The notes beneath the pieces are model-generated. The model saw only the letters and a list, made by a program, of their open reading frames with translations, searched no databases and was not told the DNA's origin. The translations under genes and the position numbers were made by a program. Positions 8,706-18,036 of a stretch of DNA of 64,000 bases are shown here, in pieces. Positions within the stretch are counted from its first letter, which is position 1. Every line of letters starts with the position of its first letter. The stretch comes from an uncultured Bacteroidales bacterium (GTDB taxonomy: Bacteria > Bacteroidota > Bacteroidia > Bacteroidales > F082): contig CAMZAM010000003.1 of assembly GCA_947304185.1 (NCBI GenBank), forward strand, positions 1-64,000, read 5' to 3'.

Positions 8706-9787
8706 TAGTCCTCCAATCCTTCTTTTAAACGTTCAGCATTTTCTGCCATCTGCAGGTTCTCTATGAACGCTGTCAGGTCGCCATCCATCACTGACGTGAG
8801 GTTATAAACTGTGAACCCGATGCGGTGGTCGGTGACACGGCCTTGCGGGTAGTTGTAAGTCCTAATCTTCGCTGAGCGGTCGCCTGTCGACACCATAGTC
8901 TTACGTTTCGAGCAGACTTCCTCCATGTATTTGTTGTATTCCGCTTCGTAGATACGAGTACGCAGGATTTTCATAGCCTTTGCCATGTTCTTAGCCTGCG
9001 AACGCTCGTCGATGCAGCTCACCACCACACCTGTAGGGATGTGGGTGAGACGTACGGCGCTATAAGTAGTGTTGACGCACTGTCCGCCAGGTCCTGATGC
9101 TGCGCAGTAGACTTCTTTCTTGATATCTTTATCGAGAAGTTCCACGTCGAATTCCTCTGCTTCAGGCAGCACCACCACCGATGCCGCTGATGTGTGGATA
9201 CGTCCCTGTGTCTCTGTCTTCGGCACACGTTGCACACGATGCACTCCCGACTCGAATTTCAGGATTCCGTAGGCTCCGTCGCCGATGACGTTGAACACTA
9301 TCTCTTTGAAGCCGCCAGCTGTTCCTTCGTTAGCATCAACGGTCTCGACCTTCCAGTTTTTCGCTTCACAGAATTTGAGATACATTCTATAGAGGTCGCC
9401 GGCAAAGATAGCAGCCTCGTCGCCGCCAGTGCCTGCACGGATCTCCATCACGGCGTTCTTGCCGTCGGTTGGGTCCTTAGGGATGAGCATCAAGCGGATG
9501 TCTTCTTCGAGTTTGCCGACTTTTTCGGTCGCCTCGTCAAGCTCCTCCTGTGCCATCTGGCGCATATCCTCGTCTTTCTCGGTCTTCAGCATTTCCTTGG
9601 CTTCGCTGATGTTGGCGAGATATGTCTTGTATTGGTTGAACGCCTCGATAACCGGTTCAAGGTCTTTATAGTCCTTGTTCACCTTGACGTAACGCTTCAT
9701 GTCGTTCATCAGTTCCGGGTCGTTGAGCTGCTCGCGCAGGCCTTCCCAGCGTTCTTTAATCGCTTCAAGTTTGTCAATAATTTCCAT
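8705..9787 (-). CDS. prfA: Peptide chain release factor 1
   Basis: This release factor ends translation at UAA and UAG. Its 360 residues carry a helical N-terminal domain, the PKT form of the PxT stop-codon tripeptide (189-191), and the catalytic GGQ at 234-236 ([11 protein letters not shown]). The downstream [16 protein letters not shown] segment is typical of RF1. It overlaps purM by 1 nt upstream and pyrF by 1 nt downstream, so the operon is tightly coupled. Confidence 0.97.
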   Translation of the reverse strand: MEIIDKLEAIKERWEGLREQLNDPELMNDMKRYVKVNKDYKDLEPVIEAFNQYKTYLANISEAKEMLKTEKDEDMRQMAQEELDEATEKVGKLEEDIRLMLIPKDPTDGKNAVMEIRAGTGGDEAAIFAGDLYRMYLKFCEAKNWKVETVDANEGTAGGFKEIVFNVIGDGAYGILKFESGVHRVQRVPKTETQGRIHTSAASVVVLPEAEEFDVELLDKDIKKEVYCAASGPGGQCVNTTYSAVRLTHIPTGVVVSCIDERSQAKNMAKAMKILRTRIYEAEYNKYMEEVCSKRKTMVSTGDRSAKIRTYNYPQGRVTDHRIGFTVYNLTSVMDGDLTAFIENLQMAENAERLKEGLED

Positions 9788-10953
9788 TAGTATTCAAAAA
9801 CTCCGTATTTACTCTTGATTGTAAGTTGTTTTCTGTCGGATTTCTCTACGTGTCCGATGATTTGTGCCTTGATATTGAATGAGTTAGCAATCTTTATCAT
9901 CTCTTCTGCCGATTTCTCGTCGGTGTAGATCTCAAGACGCGAGCCCATGTTAAACACCTTGTACATCTCCTGCCAGTCGGTGCCCGACGACTCCTGAATC
10001 ATCTCGAACAATGGCGGCAACTCGATCATGTTGTCCTTGATAATGTGTAACTTATCGATGAAATGAGTCACTTTTGTCTGTGCGCCGCCGCTACAATGGA
10101 TAATGCCGTTGATTTTGCCTCTGAGGTTTTCTAAAATCGGGACCATCATCGGGAGATAGGTGCGGGTAGGGGCGAGGACAAGCTTGCCGACGTCGACGCC
10201 TGGAACCTTTGTCGGCTCTGTTAATGTATGGTTGCCAGAGTATACCAGTTCCTCAGGGATTGAGTGGTCGTAGCTTTCCTTATATTTTTCAGCGAGATAA
10301 TGTCCTAACACGTCATGACGTGCTGATGTCAAGCCGTTTGAGCCCATTCCGCCGTTGTATCTGTCTTCGTAGGTTGCTTGTCCGTAAGATGCAAATCCCA
10401 CGATGACATCATCTGGTTGTATATTATTTTCAATGACATCCGAGCGTTTCATCCTTGTAGTGACAGTGCTGTCGACGATGATGGTTCTCACAAGGTCGCC
10501 CACGTCGGCTGTCTCGCCACCGGTAAGATATATACCTACTCCTAAAGAACGCAGTTTTGCCAGGAAATCCTCGGTGCCATTGATGATTGCTGAGATCACC
10601 TCGCCTGGGATGAGATTCTTGTTACGTCCGATGGTAGAGGAGAGCAGCATCTTGTCGGTGGCGCCCACGCACATCAGGTCGTCGGTGTTCATCACCACGG
10701 CATCTTGAGCTATACCTGCCCAAACAGAGAGGTCGCCAGTCTCTTTCCAATAAAGGTAAGCTAATGACGACTTGGTGCCTGCACCGTCGGCATGCATGAT
10801 GTTGCAATATTCGTCATCACCGCCCAAAATGTCGGGGATGATCTTGCAGAAAGCGTTGGGGTACAAGCCTTTGTCAAGATTTTTGATGGCGTTGTGGATG
10901 TCTTCTTTCTCTGCTGAAACGCCGCGCAGCTGATAACGTTTTTCTACTGGCAT
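9787..10953 (-). CDS. purM: Phosphoribosylformylglycinamidine cyclo-ligase (AIR synthase)
   Basis: This enzyme makes AIR from FGAM with ATP in purine synthesis. The 388 residues contain ADGAGTKSSLAYL, MNTDDLMCVGATDKML, LTGGETADVGDLV and VLAPTRTYLP, all PurM landmarks; about 40 residues longer than enterobacterial PurM, as seen in Bacteroidetes. Only 1 nt separates it from the porE-like stop. The pairing of pur, pyr and release-factor genes appears to be an operon of convenience. Confidence 0.94.
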   Translation of the reverse strand: MPVEKRYQLRGVSAEKEDIHNAIKNLDKGLYPNAFCKIIPDILGGDDEYCNIMHADGAGTKSSLAYLYWKETGDLSVWAGIAQDAVVMNTDDLMCVGATDKMLLSSTIGRNKNLIPGEVISAIINGTEDFLAKLRSLGVGIYLTGGETADVGDLVRTIIVDSTVTTRMKRSDVIENNIQPDDVIVGFASYGQATYEDRYNGGMGSNGLTSARHDVLGHYLAEKYKESYDHSIPEELVYSGNHTLTEPTKVPGVDVGKLVLAPTRTYLPMMVPILENLRGKINGIIHCSGGAQTKVTHFIDKLHIIKDNMIELPPLFEMIQESSGTDWQEMYKVFNMGSRLEIYTDEKSAEEMIKIANSFNIKAQIIGHVEKSDRKQLTIKSKYGVFEY

Positions 10954-10954
10954 C

Positions 10955-13378
10955 TTATTTGAAAATCAAATTGTGTTCGTCTGTGTTAAACTCAAAGTTT
11001 CCGAATTGTTTCAAGACCTTCTGGCCCATCACCCAGTCGTATTTCTGGCTGTTGACCACTGTCACTTCGACGTTCTCGACGGAACGGTCGGCGATTCGCA
11101 TCTCCTTGATGATGAACTGTGCACGGTCTTTGACCTTACCTGCTGTGATGATTCTTTCGATGTTGTCGCCTATGAAGTCGTTCTTGGTGATGACGCCGTT
11201 GGTGAGCAACTCCATCACTTTCTGTTGCGACACACACATCTCGGAGTCTCTGTCGTAGGTGATAATCTCAGTATATGCATTTACGTAGCTCTTAAACTGG
11301 AAATATCCCTGTTTGTTCTGGGTAAATGCAACTTTATTGTCTTCAGGATTGAGTCGGATGTTAGCCATCTGGTCGTCGTCGATATTCTCGCGTGGCTGGT
11401 AGTCTCTGCTAAGCACCTTGAACTCTGTTCTACGGTTAAGCTGGTGAGCACGTTCTTTCTCGGCCTCTGTTGGCAATGAGTTGATGTATGTCTCAGTGAG
11501 TTTCACTCCGTTGACGGTTCTCGGCACACGCTCGCCGTAGCCTTTGGCGGTGAGTCGCATCGGGTCGATGCCTCTGATGACGAGGTAGTCGCACACCGAC
11601 TGTGCACGTTTCTGCGAGAGGATGTCGTTGCTGGCCTCAGTGCCACGGTTATCGGTATGTGAGCCGAGCTCGATAGTGATGTTCGGGTTGACCTGTAAGA
11701 TCTCTATCAATCCTTGTAACGAGTCTTCAAATTGCGGTCTAAGATCCCATTTGCCGAGTTCATACTGAATCTCGGGCAACACCACTGAACCTGTAGGAAT
11801 CATGGCAATTTCGTAGCTTGGCGTGAAGTCGCGGCTGAACTCAAGTCCTACGGTATTGATGGTGTCGGTCATGGTGAAGTAGTTGTTCTTCTCGATGGTT
11901 AAGACATAGATGTTACCTACGTTCAGTGTACCTTCGTTAAACTGGAAGGCTCCCTTGTCGCTCGACAGTGTAGTGGCTTTGGTGCCGTCGGTACCTACGA
12001 TGCTGACGTTGGCGCCGCCGACATACTGCAGGGTGCTTTCGTTTTTGATAGTGCCATTGAGTGTCAATAGGATAGGAGGCTCCATGAAATAATAGATCTC
12101 GTCATCCATGCCGTTGCGGCTACCTCTATTGGAGGCGAAGAAGCCACGTTCCTCGGTAGGATGGAACACTATGCTGAAGTCGTTGCCTGTCGAGTTGATA
12201 GGTGATTTCAGGTTAGACGGCTCCGACCAGTTACCTAATGAGTCGACGGTGGTGACGAATATATCCAAGCCACCCATGCCGCCGTGTCCGTCTGAAGCGA
12301 AATACAATGTGCTGTCGTTACGAAGGTAAGGGAACATCTCATCTCCTGCGGTGTTTACAACCTCTCCGAGGTTGAACGGACGTCCGTACTTGCCGTCGTC
12401 GCCTTTGATAGTCATCCATATGTCTTTGCCTCCGAAGCCACCGTGACGGTCGGCTGTGAAGTAGATGATGCTCTCATCTGAGTTCAGGGTAGGGTGGCCG
12501 ACCACGTCGAGTGAGTCGATGCCTGCGATCTCAACGACGGAAGGTTCTCCAAACGATGAGCCTGTACGTTTCGACTTCATGATCTGGCATCCCGACTGAC
12601 GGCGTTTGTCGTTGGGACAGCGTGTGAAATACACGTCGGAGAACGATTTCGTGAAGAACGGCATGCCTTCGCTGCCTTTGCTGTTCAGTCCGCCTTCTTC
12701 GTCGACGAGTTCCGGTTTGTCCCAGTTGCCTTTCTTATCCTGTCGAGAAGTGTAGAAATCGGCGAAATGCTGGCCTGTTATGCCGTCTTTTTCTTTTACA
12801 ATGCCGCCTTCACGTGTGGATGTGAAGATGACGTCGTTGAAACTGTTCGAAATCCATGCGATGCCGAAGTCTGACGCCTTAGAGTTGAGCGCTTTCACCT
12901 TAGTCACCTCATATTTCGAAGGATATTCAAGCCATTCCTTGATATTCGCTATGTCGTCGGCTGCACGTTGTCCTCGCGGGTCATCGGGAACGAGTTCGGT
13001 GTATTTGTTATACATCTCGAGTGCCTCGTCGTATTTCTCGAGTCGTTTCAGCATGTCGCCATAATGCAGATAGAAGATAGGGGTGCTTTTCGGAAACTCG
13101 CTTTTGAGTACGCGTTTGTACTGCGCTGCGGCCTGCTTGGTGTTATCCGTAAGCCTGTAGCATTCCCCCATCTGATAGGTGATACGCATACGCTCGCCCT
13201 CGAATTTCTTCTTTTTCACCTTCTTGATGGCCTTTTTATAACGCTCTATGGCGAGGCTGTACTGACCTCTTTCAAAGGCGGTGTCGGCACTCTTGGCTGG
13301 GCTACGACGTTGAGCCTCAAGAGGTTGCGCCGCTCCTAGTAATATTGCGAATAATATCAATAACAGTTTTTTCGACAT
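10955..13378 (-). CDS. PorE-like OmpA/WD40/TPR protein with degenerate retropepsin tail
   Basis: This 807-residue protein has a signal peptide (1-22) and then: TPR helices (about 30-150); a PD40 beta-propeller (about 160-430) with repeats such as IIYFTADRHGGFGGKDIW and TLYFASDGHGGMGGLDIF; a carboxypeptidase-regulatory-like domain (about 440-530); an OmpA_C peptidoglycan-binding domain (about 545-645, SHTDNRGTEASNDILSQKRA). The TPR-WD40-CRD-OmpA order is that of PorE, the T9SS periplasmic anchor. Unlike PorE it has no lipobox and gains about 160 C-terminal residues shaped like a retropepsin (GVITKNDFIG ... LKQFGNFEFN) whose catalytic DTGA is replaced by DRDS near 699-702. A scaffold role is inferred. 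Confidence 0.85.
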   Translation of the reverse strand: MSKKLLLILFAILLGAAQPLEAQRRSPAKSADTAFERGQYSLAIERYKKAIKKVKKKKFEGERMRITYQMGECYRLTDNTKQAAAQYKRVLKSEFPKSTPIFYLHYGDMLKRLEKYDEALEMYNKYTELVPDDPRGQRAADDIANIKEWLEYPSKYEVTKVKALNSKASDFGIAWISNSFNDVIFTSTREGGIVKEKDGITGQHFADFYTSRQDKKGNWDKPELVDEEGGLNSKGSEGMPFFTKSFSDVYFTRCPNDKRRQSGCQIMKSKRTGSSFGEPSVVEIAGIDSLDVVGHPTLNSDESIIYFTADRHGGFGGKDIWMTIKGDDGKYGRPFNLGEVVNTAGDEMFPYLRNDSTLYFASDGHGGMGGLDIFVTTVDSLGNWSEPSNLKSPINSTGNDFSIVFHPTEERGFFASNRGSRNGMDDEIYYFMEPPILLTLNGTIKNESTLQYVGGANVSIVGTDGTKATTLSSDKGAFQFNEGTLNVGNIYVLTIEKNNYFTMTDTINTVGLEFSRDFTPSYEIAMIPTGSVVLPEIQYELGKWDLRPQFEDSLQGLIEILQVNPNITIELGSHTDNRGTEASNDILSQKRAQSVCDYLVIRGIDPMRLTAKGYGERVPRTVNGVKLTETYINSLPTEAEKERAHQLNRRTEFKVLSRDYQPRENIDDDQMANIRLNPEDNKVAFTQNKQGYFQFKSYVNAYTEIITYDRDSEMCVSQQKVMELLTNGVITKNDFIGDNIERIITAGKVKDRAQFIIKEMRIADRSVENVEVTVVNSQKYDWVMGQKVLKQFGNFEFNTDEHNLIFK

Positions 13379-13403
13379 GATTTCCTTTTTCTATATTAAA
13401 CAA

Positions 13404-13411
13404 CAAAGATA
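13404..13411 (-). promoter_or_regulatory. -7 box for porE-like operon
   Basis: On the minus strand TATCTTTG matches TAnnTTTG, 25 nt upstream of the ATG at 13378. No good -33 element at 19 nt was seen. Confidence 0.6.
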
Positions 13412-13451
13412 CAAAATCATTGCGTATCAATGGCGTTTTTTACAAAAAAAA

Positions 13452-13482
13452 TGTAGAGACGTCATATCATGGCGTCTCTACA
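13452..13482 (-). terminator. REP-like palindrome acting as secDF terminator
   Basis: TGTAGAGACGTCA / TGGCGTCTCTACA form a 13-bp stem with one G-U pair and loop TATCA. On the minus strand it is followed by T8 (plus A-run 13444-13451), so it should terminate secDF. The arm sequence recurs after rplQ (49865-49891), suggesting a dispersed palindrome family. Confidence 0.8.
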
Positions 13483-13500
13483 TCAGATATGTGTTATACA

Positions 13501-16500
13501 CTATTTTCTTTTCTTGTCAGCGGCTTCGAGTAATTTCTCATCGACTTTCTTGCCACGGAACAGCATGTAAGCCACCGGTGATGCAATGAATAATGATGAG
13601 AATGTACCAGCGAAGATACCGACGAGCAATGCGAACACGAATCCGCGGATGGTCTCACCGCCGAAGATGAAGATGGCGAGCAACACCACCAATGTTGAAC
13701 CTGATGTGTTGATTGAACGGAGCAAGGTGCTGTTGACACCGTCGTTCATTCTGTCAAACCAGCTTCTCTTTGGATAGAGGGTCACGTTCTCACGGATACG
13801 GTCGAAAATAACCACTGTGTTGTTGATTGAGTAACCGATAATGGTCAAAACAGCGGCGATGAACGACTGGTCAACCTCCATTGAGAATGGAAGGATGTTG
13901 TAGAACAATGAATACATACCCATAACGATGATTGTATCGTGTGCCAATGCTATGATTGACGAAGCACCGTACTGCCATCTCTTGAATCGGATAGCGATGT
14001 AGATGAAGATGACAACCAATGAGATGATGACTGCCCATACAGCTTTACGTGTCACGTCGTTAGCGACGGTAGGACCGACTTTCTGTGATGACATGATACC
14101 GAGCATCATATCGCTCTTCTCGCTGTCTGATGTGAACTGGTCGTATGTCATATCTTTGCTGTAGAAGCCCTTCAAGCCTTCGTAGAGCATGCCCTGAATC
14201 TTAGCGTCGATGTCAGGATCGTTGCTGTTGATTTCGTACTTTGTGGTGATCTTCACCTGACGGCTTGGACCGTAGGTCTTCACCTCTGGAGCATCGTCTT
14301 TGAACTCAGGAATGTTGGCTAAAGCCTCACGAACCTGTGCTACCGACACTTCCTTGTCGAAGCGGACGACGTAGTTACGACCACCCTGGAAGTCGATACC
14401 GAGGTTGAGACCGCGTGTTGCCAGTGAGCCTAAGCTGATGACGATCATGATGCCGCCGATGATGAAAGCGGTCTTACCGAACTTGATGAAGTCGAATGTG
14501 GTGTGCTTCAAGAACTCACGAGTCATGTTGGTTGAGAACTTGATCTCTCTGTCTTTGTCGAGCCAGTGCTCAAGGATGAGACGTGTGATGAAGATTGAAG
14601 TGAACAACGATGTGCAGATACCGATCATCAAGGTTGTTGCGAAGCCCTGGACAGGACCTGTACCGAACTCGAACAGGATGAAACCTGTCAAGAAGGTTGT
14701 GATCTGACCGTCAAGGATAGCTGAATAAGCTGCCTTGAAACCGTCGGCGATGGCGAGGCGGATGCCTTTACCTGCTGCGATCTCTTCCTTGATACGCTCG
14801 AAGATAATGACGTTCGAGTCAACAGCCATACCTAAGGTAAGCACTATACCCGCGATACCAGGCAGTGTCAAAACTGTTCCGAATGATGCGATGACACCGA
14901 AGAAGAACAGGATGTTGACGAGCAATGCGATATCGGCTGCAAAACCTGCTTTGCTGTAGAAGAACACCATGTATAAGAGCACCAAGCAGAAAGCGATGAT
15001 GAATGACCAGAAACCTGATGTGATAGCTTCCTGACCGAGTGAAGGACCGACGACGTTTTCTTCGAGGATACGTGCTGGAGCCGGCAACTTACCTGCTTTG
15101 AGGATGTTGGCTAAGTCCTGAGCCTCTTCAACTGTCATGTCACCACCTGAAATCTTTGATGTTCCGTTCGGGATCTCATCGTTGACGACAGGATATGAAT
15201 AAACGTAGTTATCAAGCACGATAGCCACCTGACGGCCGATGTTGTCACCTGTCAAGCGTTTCCATGCCTTGGCACCTTCAGTGTTCATGCTGATTGATAC
15301 CTCCACGCGACCGTTCTGGTCGTAGTCCTGACGAGCCTCTGTGATGACTTCACCACCGAGAGCGCATTTGTTGTCACGGTTAGCCTTCAAAGCCACGAGG
15401 TCGATGAACTCAACGTTACCTGTGCCGAGCTTGTTAGGTTTCACGCACCATGCGAACTTGAGGTTACGTGGGAAGACCGATGATGTGAGCTTCAACATTC
15501 TGTTGATGTTGGCGGTATCTTTCACCATTGCCATACCAACGCGTGCTGTCTCGCCTGGAGCCAGCTGACCCATGTTGTTTTGGTAGTAAGAAGGGGTGAG
15601 GAAGGTGTACAATGGGTTGTTTGCCATGTATTCCTCACGAGCCTTGTCCTGAGCCTTCTTGATTGAGTCTTCAGCTGTCATCTGGTTGAGAAGAGCGACG
15701 TCTTCTTCTGCTTCTTCGACCTTCTCGATCTCACCGTCGTCAGCTTTTCTTGCCTTCTCGATCTCGGCTAAACGTGAGTTGGCTTCATCGAAATACTGGT
15801 AAATTTCTGAGAAGTTATAAGTCTCCCAGAACTCGAGCTGAGCGGTGCCCTGTAACAGTTTGCGGACACGCTTTGGATCTTTAATACCAGGGAGCTCGAC
15901 GAGGATACGGCCTGAGCCTTCCAACTTTTGGATGTTAGGCTGTGCCACACCGAAACGGTCGATACGGGTTCTCAAAATCTGATATGAACGGTCGATGGCG
16001 CTGTTGGTCTCTTCTTTGATGACCTTCAACACCTCGTCGTTTGTCGAGTTGACGGTGATACCTTTGTCTTTGAATTCATACAGGAAAATCGATGCGAGAC
16101 GTGCATTTGGGTCGAGCTTTGTGTAAGCTTCACCGAAAAGGTCAACGAAATCCTTCTGGCTGTTGAGGTGCTGCTCGCTAGCCTGGCGCATGGCCTCTCT
16201 AAATGTCTCGTCATTGCTATTTCCGGCAAGAGCGTAGATGATGTCAGGAACCGACACTTCCATCATAACGTTCATACCACCCTTAAGGTCAAGGCCGAGG
16301 TTTAACTCCTGCTCCTTGCACTTGCGGTAGTCTTGCCACATGTAAACTTTAATTGTACCGACTGAGTCGAGATAATAAGTCTCTTTAGCTGTCTTGATCG
16401 AATCAAGATAGTACTCATAGGCATTCTGGTCGCCATTAGCCATCTCTTCGGCTAAAGCAACAGTCTTCGGACTTTCAGCATAGGCCTTCGCTTTTCTTTC

Positions 16501-16593
16501 CACGTGCCTTGTCACGAACGTAAATGACAACTGATACACGGTGAAAAGAGCCAATAATAATGCCAAAAGCTTAATAACTCCTTTGTTCTGCAT
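13501..16593 (-). CDS. secDF: Fused protein-export membrane protein SecDF
   Basis: This protein uses the proton gradient to help SecYEG export proteins. Its 1030 residues fuse SecD (TM1 near 8-27; periplasmic P1 domain with LNLGLDLKGGMNVMMEV; five further TMs with GMAVDSNVIIFERIKEE) to SecF (NLGIDFQGGRNYVVRF; SINNTVVIFDRIREN). The paired D1/D4 Asp regions used for proton flow look intact. The fusion is normal for Bacteroidetes. It is monocistronic by appearance, with a perfect promoter upstream and a hairpin terminator after the stop. Confidence 0.97.
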   Translation of the reverse strand: MQNKGVIKLLALLLALFTVYQLSFTFVTRHVERKAKAYAESPKTVALAEEMANGDQNAYEYYLDSIKTAKETYYLDSVGTIKVYMWQDYRKCKEQELNLGLDLKGGMNVMMEVSVPDIIYALAGNSNDETFREAMRQASEQHLNSQKDFVDLFGEAYTKLDPNARLASIFLYEFKDKGITVNSTNDEVLKVIKEETNSAIDRSYQILRTRIDRFGVAQPNIQKLEGSGRILVELPGIKDPKRVRKLLQGTAQLEFWETYNFSEIYQYFDEANSRLAEIEKARKADDGEIEKVEEAEEDVALLNQMTAEDSIKKAQDKAREEYMANNPLYTFLTPSYYQNNMGQLAPGETARVGMAMVKDTANINRMLKLTSSVFPRNLKFAWCVKPNKLGTGNVEFIDLVALKANRDNKCALGGEVITEARQDYDQNGRVEVSISMNTEGAKAWKRLTGDNIGRQVAIVLDNYVYSYPVVNDEIPNGTSKISGGDMTVEEAQDLANILKAGKLPAPARILEENVVGPSLGQEAITSGFWSFIIAFCLVLLYMVFFYSKAGFAADIALLVNILFFFGVIASFGTVLTLPGIAGIVLTLGMAVDSNVIIFERIKEEIAAGKGIRLAIADGFKAAYSAILDGQITTFLTGFILFEFGTGPVQGFATTLMIGICTSLFTSIFITRLILEHWLDKDREIKFSTNMTREFLKHTTFDFIKFGKTAFIIGGIMIVISLGSLATRGLNLGIDFQGGRNYVVRFDKEVSVAQVREALANIPEFKDDAPEVKTYGPSRQVKITTKYEINSNDPDIDAKIQGMLYEGLKGFYSKDMTYDQFTSDSEKSDMMLGIMSSQKVGPTVANDVTRKAVWAVIISLVVIFIYIAIRFKRWQYGASSIIALAHDTIIVMGMYSLFYNILPFSMEVDQSFIAAVLTIIGYSINNTVVIFDRIRENVTLYPKRSWFDRMNDGVNSTLLRSINTSGSTLVVLLAIFIFGGETIRGFVFALLVGIFAGTFSSLFIASPVAYMLFRGKKVDEKLLEAADKKRK

Positions 16594-16667
16594 TGTAAAT
16601 TAAATTTTTATAAATATTAAACTTTTTAATTAATTTCCAATTTTTACGCCAAAAAATTTTTAGCGTG

Positions 16668-16698
16668 CAAAAATACGACATTTTTCAATGCCAACAAA
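16668..16698 (-). promoter_or_regulatory. secDF promoter (-33/-7)
   Basis: On the minus strand TTTG (plus 16695-16698), a 19-nt spacer and TATTTTTG (plus 16668-16675) match the Bacteroidetes housekeeping consensus exactly. The predicted leader is about 70 nt. Confidence 0.75.
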
Positions 16699-16709
16699 AT
16701 ATTTTTTAA

Positions 16710-18023
16710 TTAATATTTAATCCATTTGATAATTTCCTTCCACGACACTTTTTTGCCGTACATCAGGATGCCCGTGCGGTACACTTTGCCAGCCAGCCAA
16801 GTGAAGACGATGAATGTGACGAACAGCAAGGCTATAGACGTCACCACCTGCCAAATTGGCACACCAAACGGGATGCGGAGCATCATGGCGACAGGCGAGG
16901 TGAATGGAATCATTGATAACCACACACTTATCGAGCTGTCAGGTGCGTTGGCGATGATGGTCGAACATACCATAGGGATGATCAGAAGCATCGAAATCGG
17001 CGTCACAAACTGCTGGGTGTCGGTCTCGTTGTCGACAGCCGAGCCCACAGCGGCAAACATAGCCGAATAAAGGAAATATCCTCCGATGAAATAGAAGAGG
17101 AAACACCACAAAATGGTTTCGAAGTTGATGGAATGTATGATATCGAAAACTTTTGTCAGAACTTGCTGTGTATCAGTGCTTTCTACAGCTTCCGCGATTT
17201 GTTCAGTCATGACGGTGCCAGTCGAGAACACCTCCTGCGTCGGCAGGAACGAGGCTACAGCGAAGTAGATTCCCATGGTCAAAACGCCCCAAAGCAGAAA
17301 CTGCGTCAACCCGACTAAGGCTATGCCTATAATCTTTCCCATCATAAGCTCGAAAGGCTTGACACTGCTGATGATAACTTCGATGATACGGTTGGTTTTC
17401 TCCTCAATGACGCCGCGCATTACCTGATTTCCAAAGATGAAAATCACGAAATAGATCACCATGGCAAGAGCAATGCCTAGCAAAAACTCGAACTCACCGA
17501 AACTCTTCTTCTCCACGTTCTCGTCTTCGCTCATCCTGATGGATTGCACGTAAACAGTGGTGTTGGCAGCTTTCACAATCTCGGGGTCGATGCCCGACGC
17601 CAATAGCTTCTGATGTTCAATCACCGTCTTCATCGTCGTGTTGATGTACTCGGTCAGTGTCATCGGAATCTGATTCATGCTGTAAATCTCAGCATTTACT
17701 GGTAAACTAAGCGATGTCCCCGGGATGTATAGCACGCCGTCGTAACAGCCTTCACGGACGAGATTTTTGGCCGTGGCGATATCGTAATCGACATACATAA
17801 AGGTGTTGACGTCGGTGTCTTTGAACTTGCCGACAAACAGCGTCGATTCGTCGCACACTGCGATGGTCTTCTTTGTGTCGAATTTCTCGGAATTCAACAT
17901 CAAAATGGCCGGAAGAAACATCAAAGCAGCGAAAAATATGGGCGCGAGGAAAGTGATAAGTATAAACGAACGCTTCTTGACGCGAGTGAGATATTCTCTT
18001 TCTATGATTATGCCTATTTTCAT
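16710..18023 (-). CDS. ABC-2 type transporter permease (NatB/DUF3526-like)
   Basis: This 437-residue membrane protein begins with IIIEREYLTRVKKRSFILIT, the amphipathic start typical of NatB-like ABC-2 permeases. The first TM (about 20-44) is followed by a large extracytoplasmic loop (to about 170). A C-terminal block of five or six TMs includes NRIIEVIISSVKPFELMMGKI. It pairs with the ATPase 13 nt upstream. The substrate is unknown; NatAB relatives export Na+ or drugs. It closes the grpE-dnaJ operon, so stress-linked expression is likely (inference). Confidence 0.9.
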   Translation of the reverse strand: MKIGIIIEREYLTRVKKRSFILITFLAPIFFAALMFLPAILMLNSEKFDTKKTIAVCDESTLFVGKFKDTDVNTFMYVDYDIATAKNLVREGCYDGVLYIPGTSLSLPVNAEIYSMNQIPMTLTEYINTTMKTVIEHQKLLASGIDPEIVKAANTTVYVQSIRMSEDENVEKKSFGEFEFLLGIALAMVIYFVIFIFGNQVMRGVIEEKTNRIIEVIISSVKPFELMMGKIIGIALVGLTQFLLWGVLTMGIYFAVASFLPTQEVFSTGTVMTEQIAEAVESTDTQQVLTKVFDIIHSINFETILWCFLFYFIGGYFLYSAMFAAVGSAVDNETDTQQFVTPISMLLIIPMVCSTIIANAPDSSISVWLSMIPFTSPVAMMLRIPFGVPIWQVVTSIALLFVTFIVFTWLAGKVYRTGILMYGKKVSWKEIIKWIKY

Positions 18024-18036
18024 AAGTTGTTGATTA

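Noticed and set aside
16645-16665. A third sigma-54-like site upstream of secDF (TTGGCG ... TTGG)
   Set aside because: It mismatches at several key positions, and secDF already has a perfect TTTG-N19-TATTTTTG promoter.
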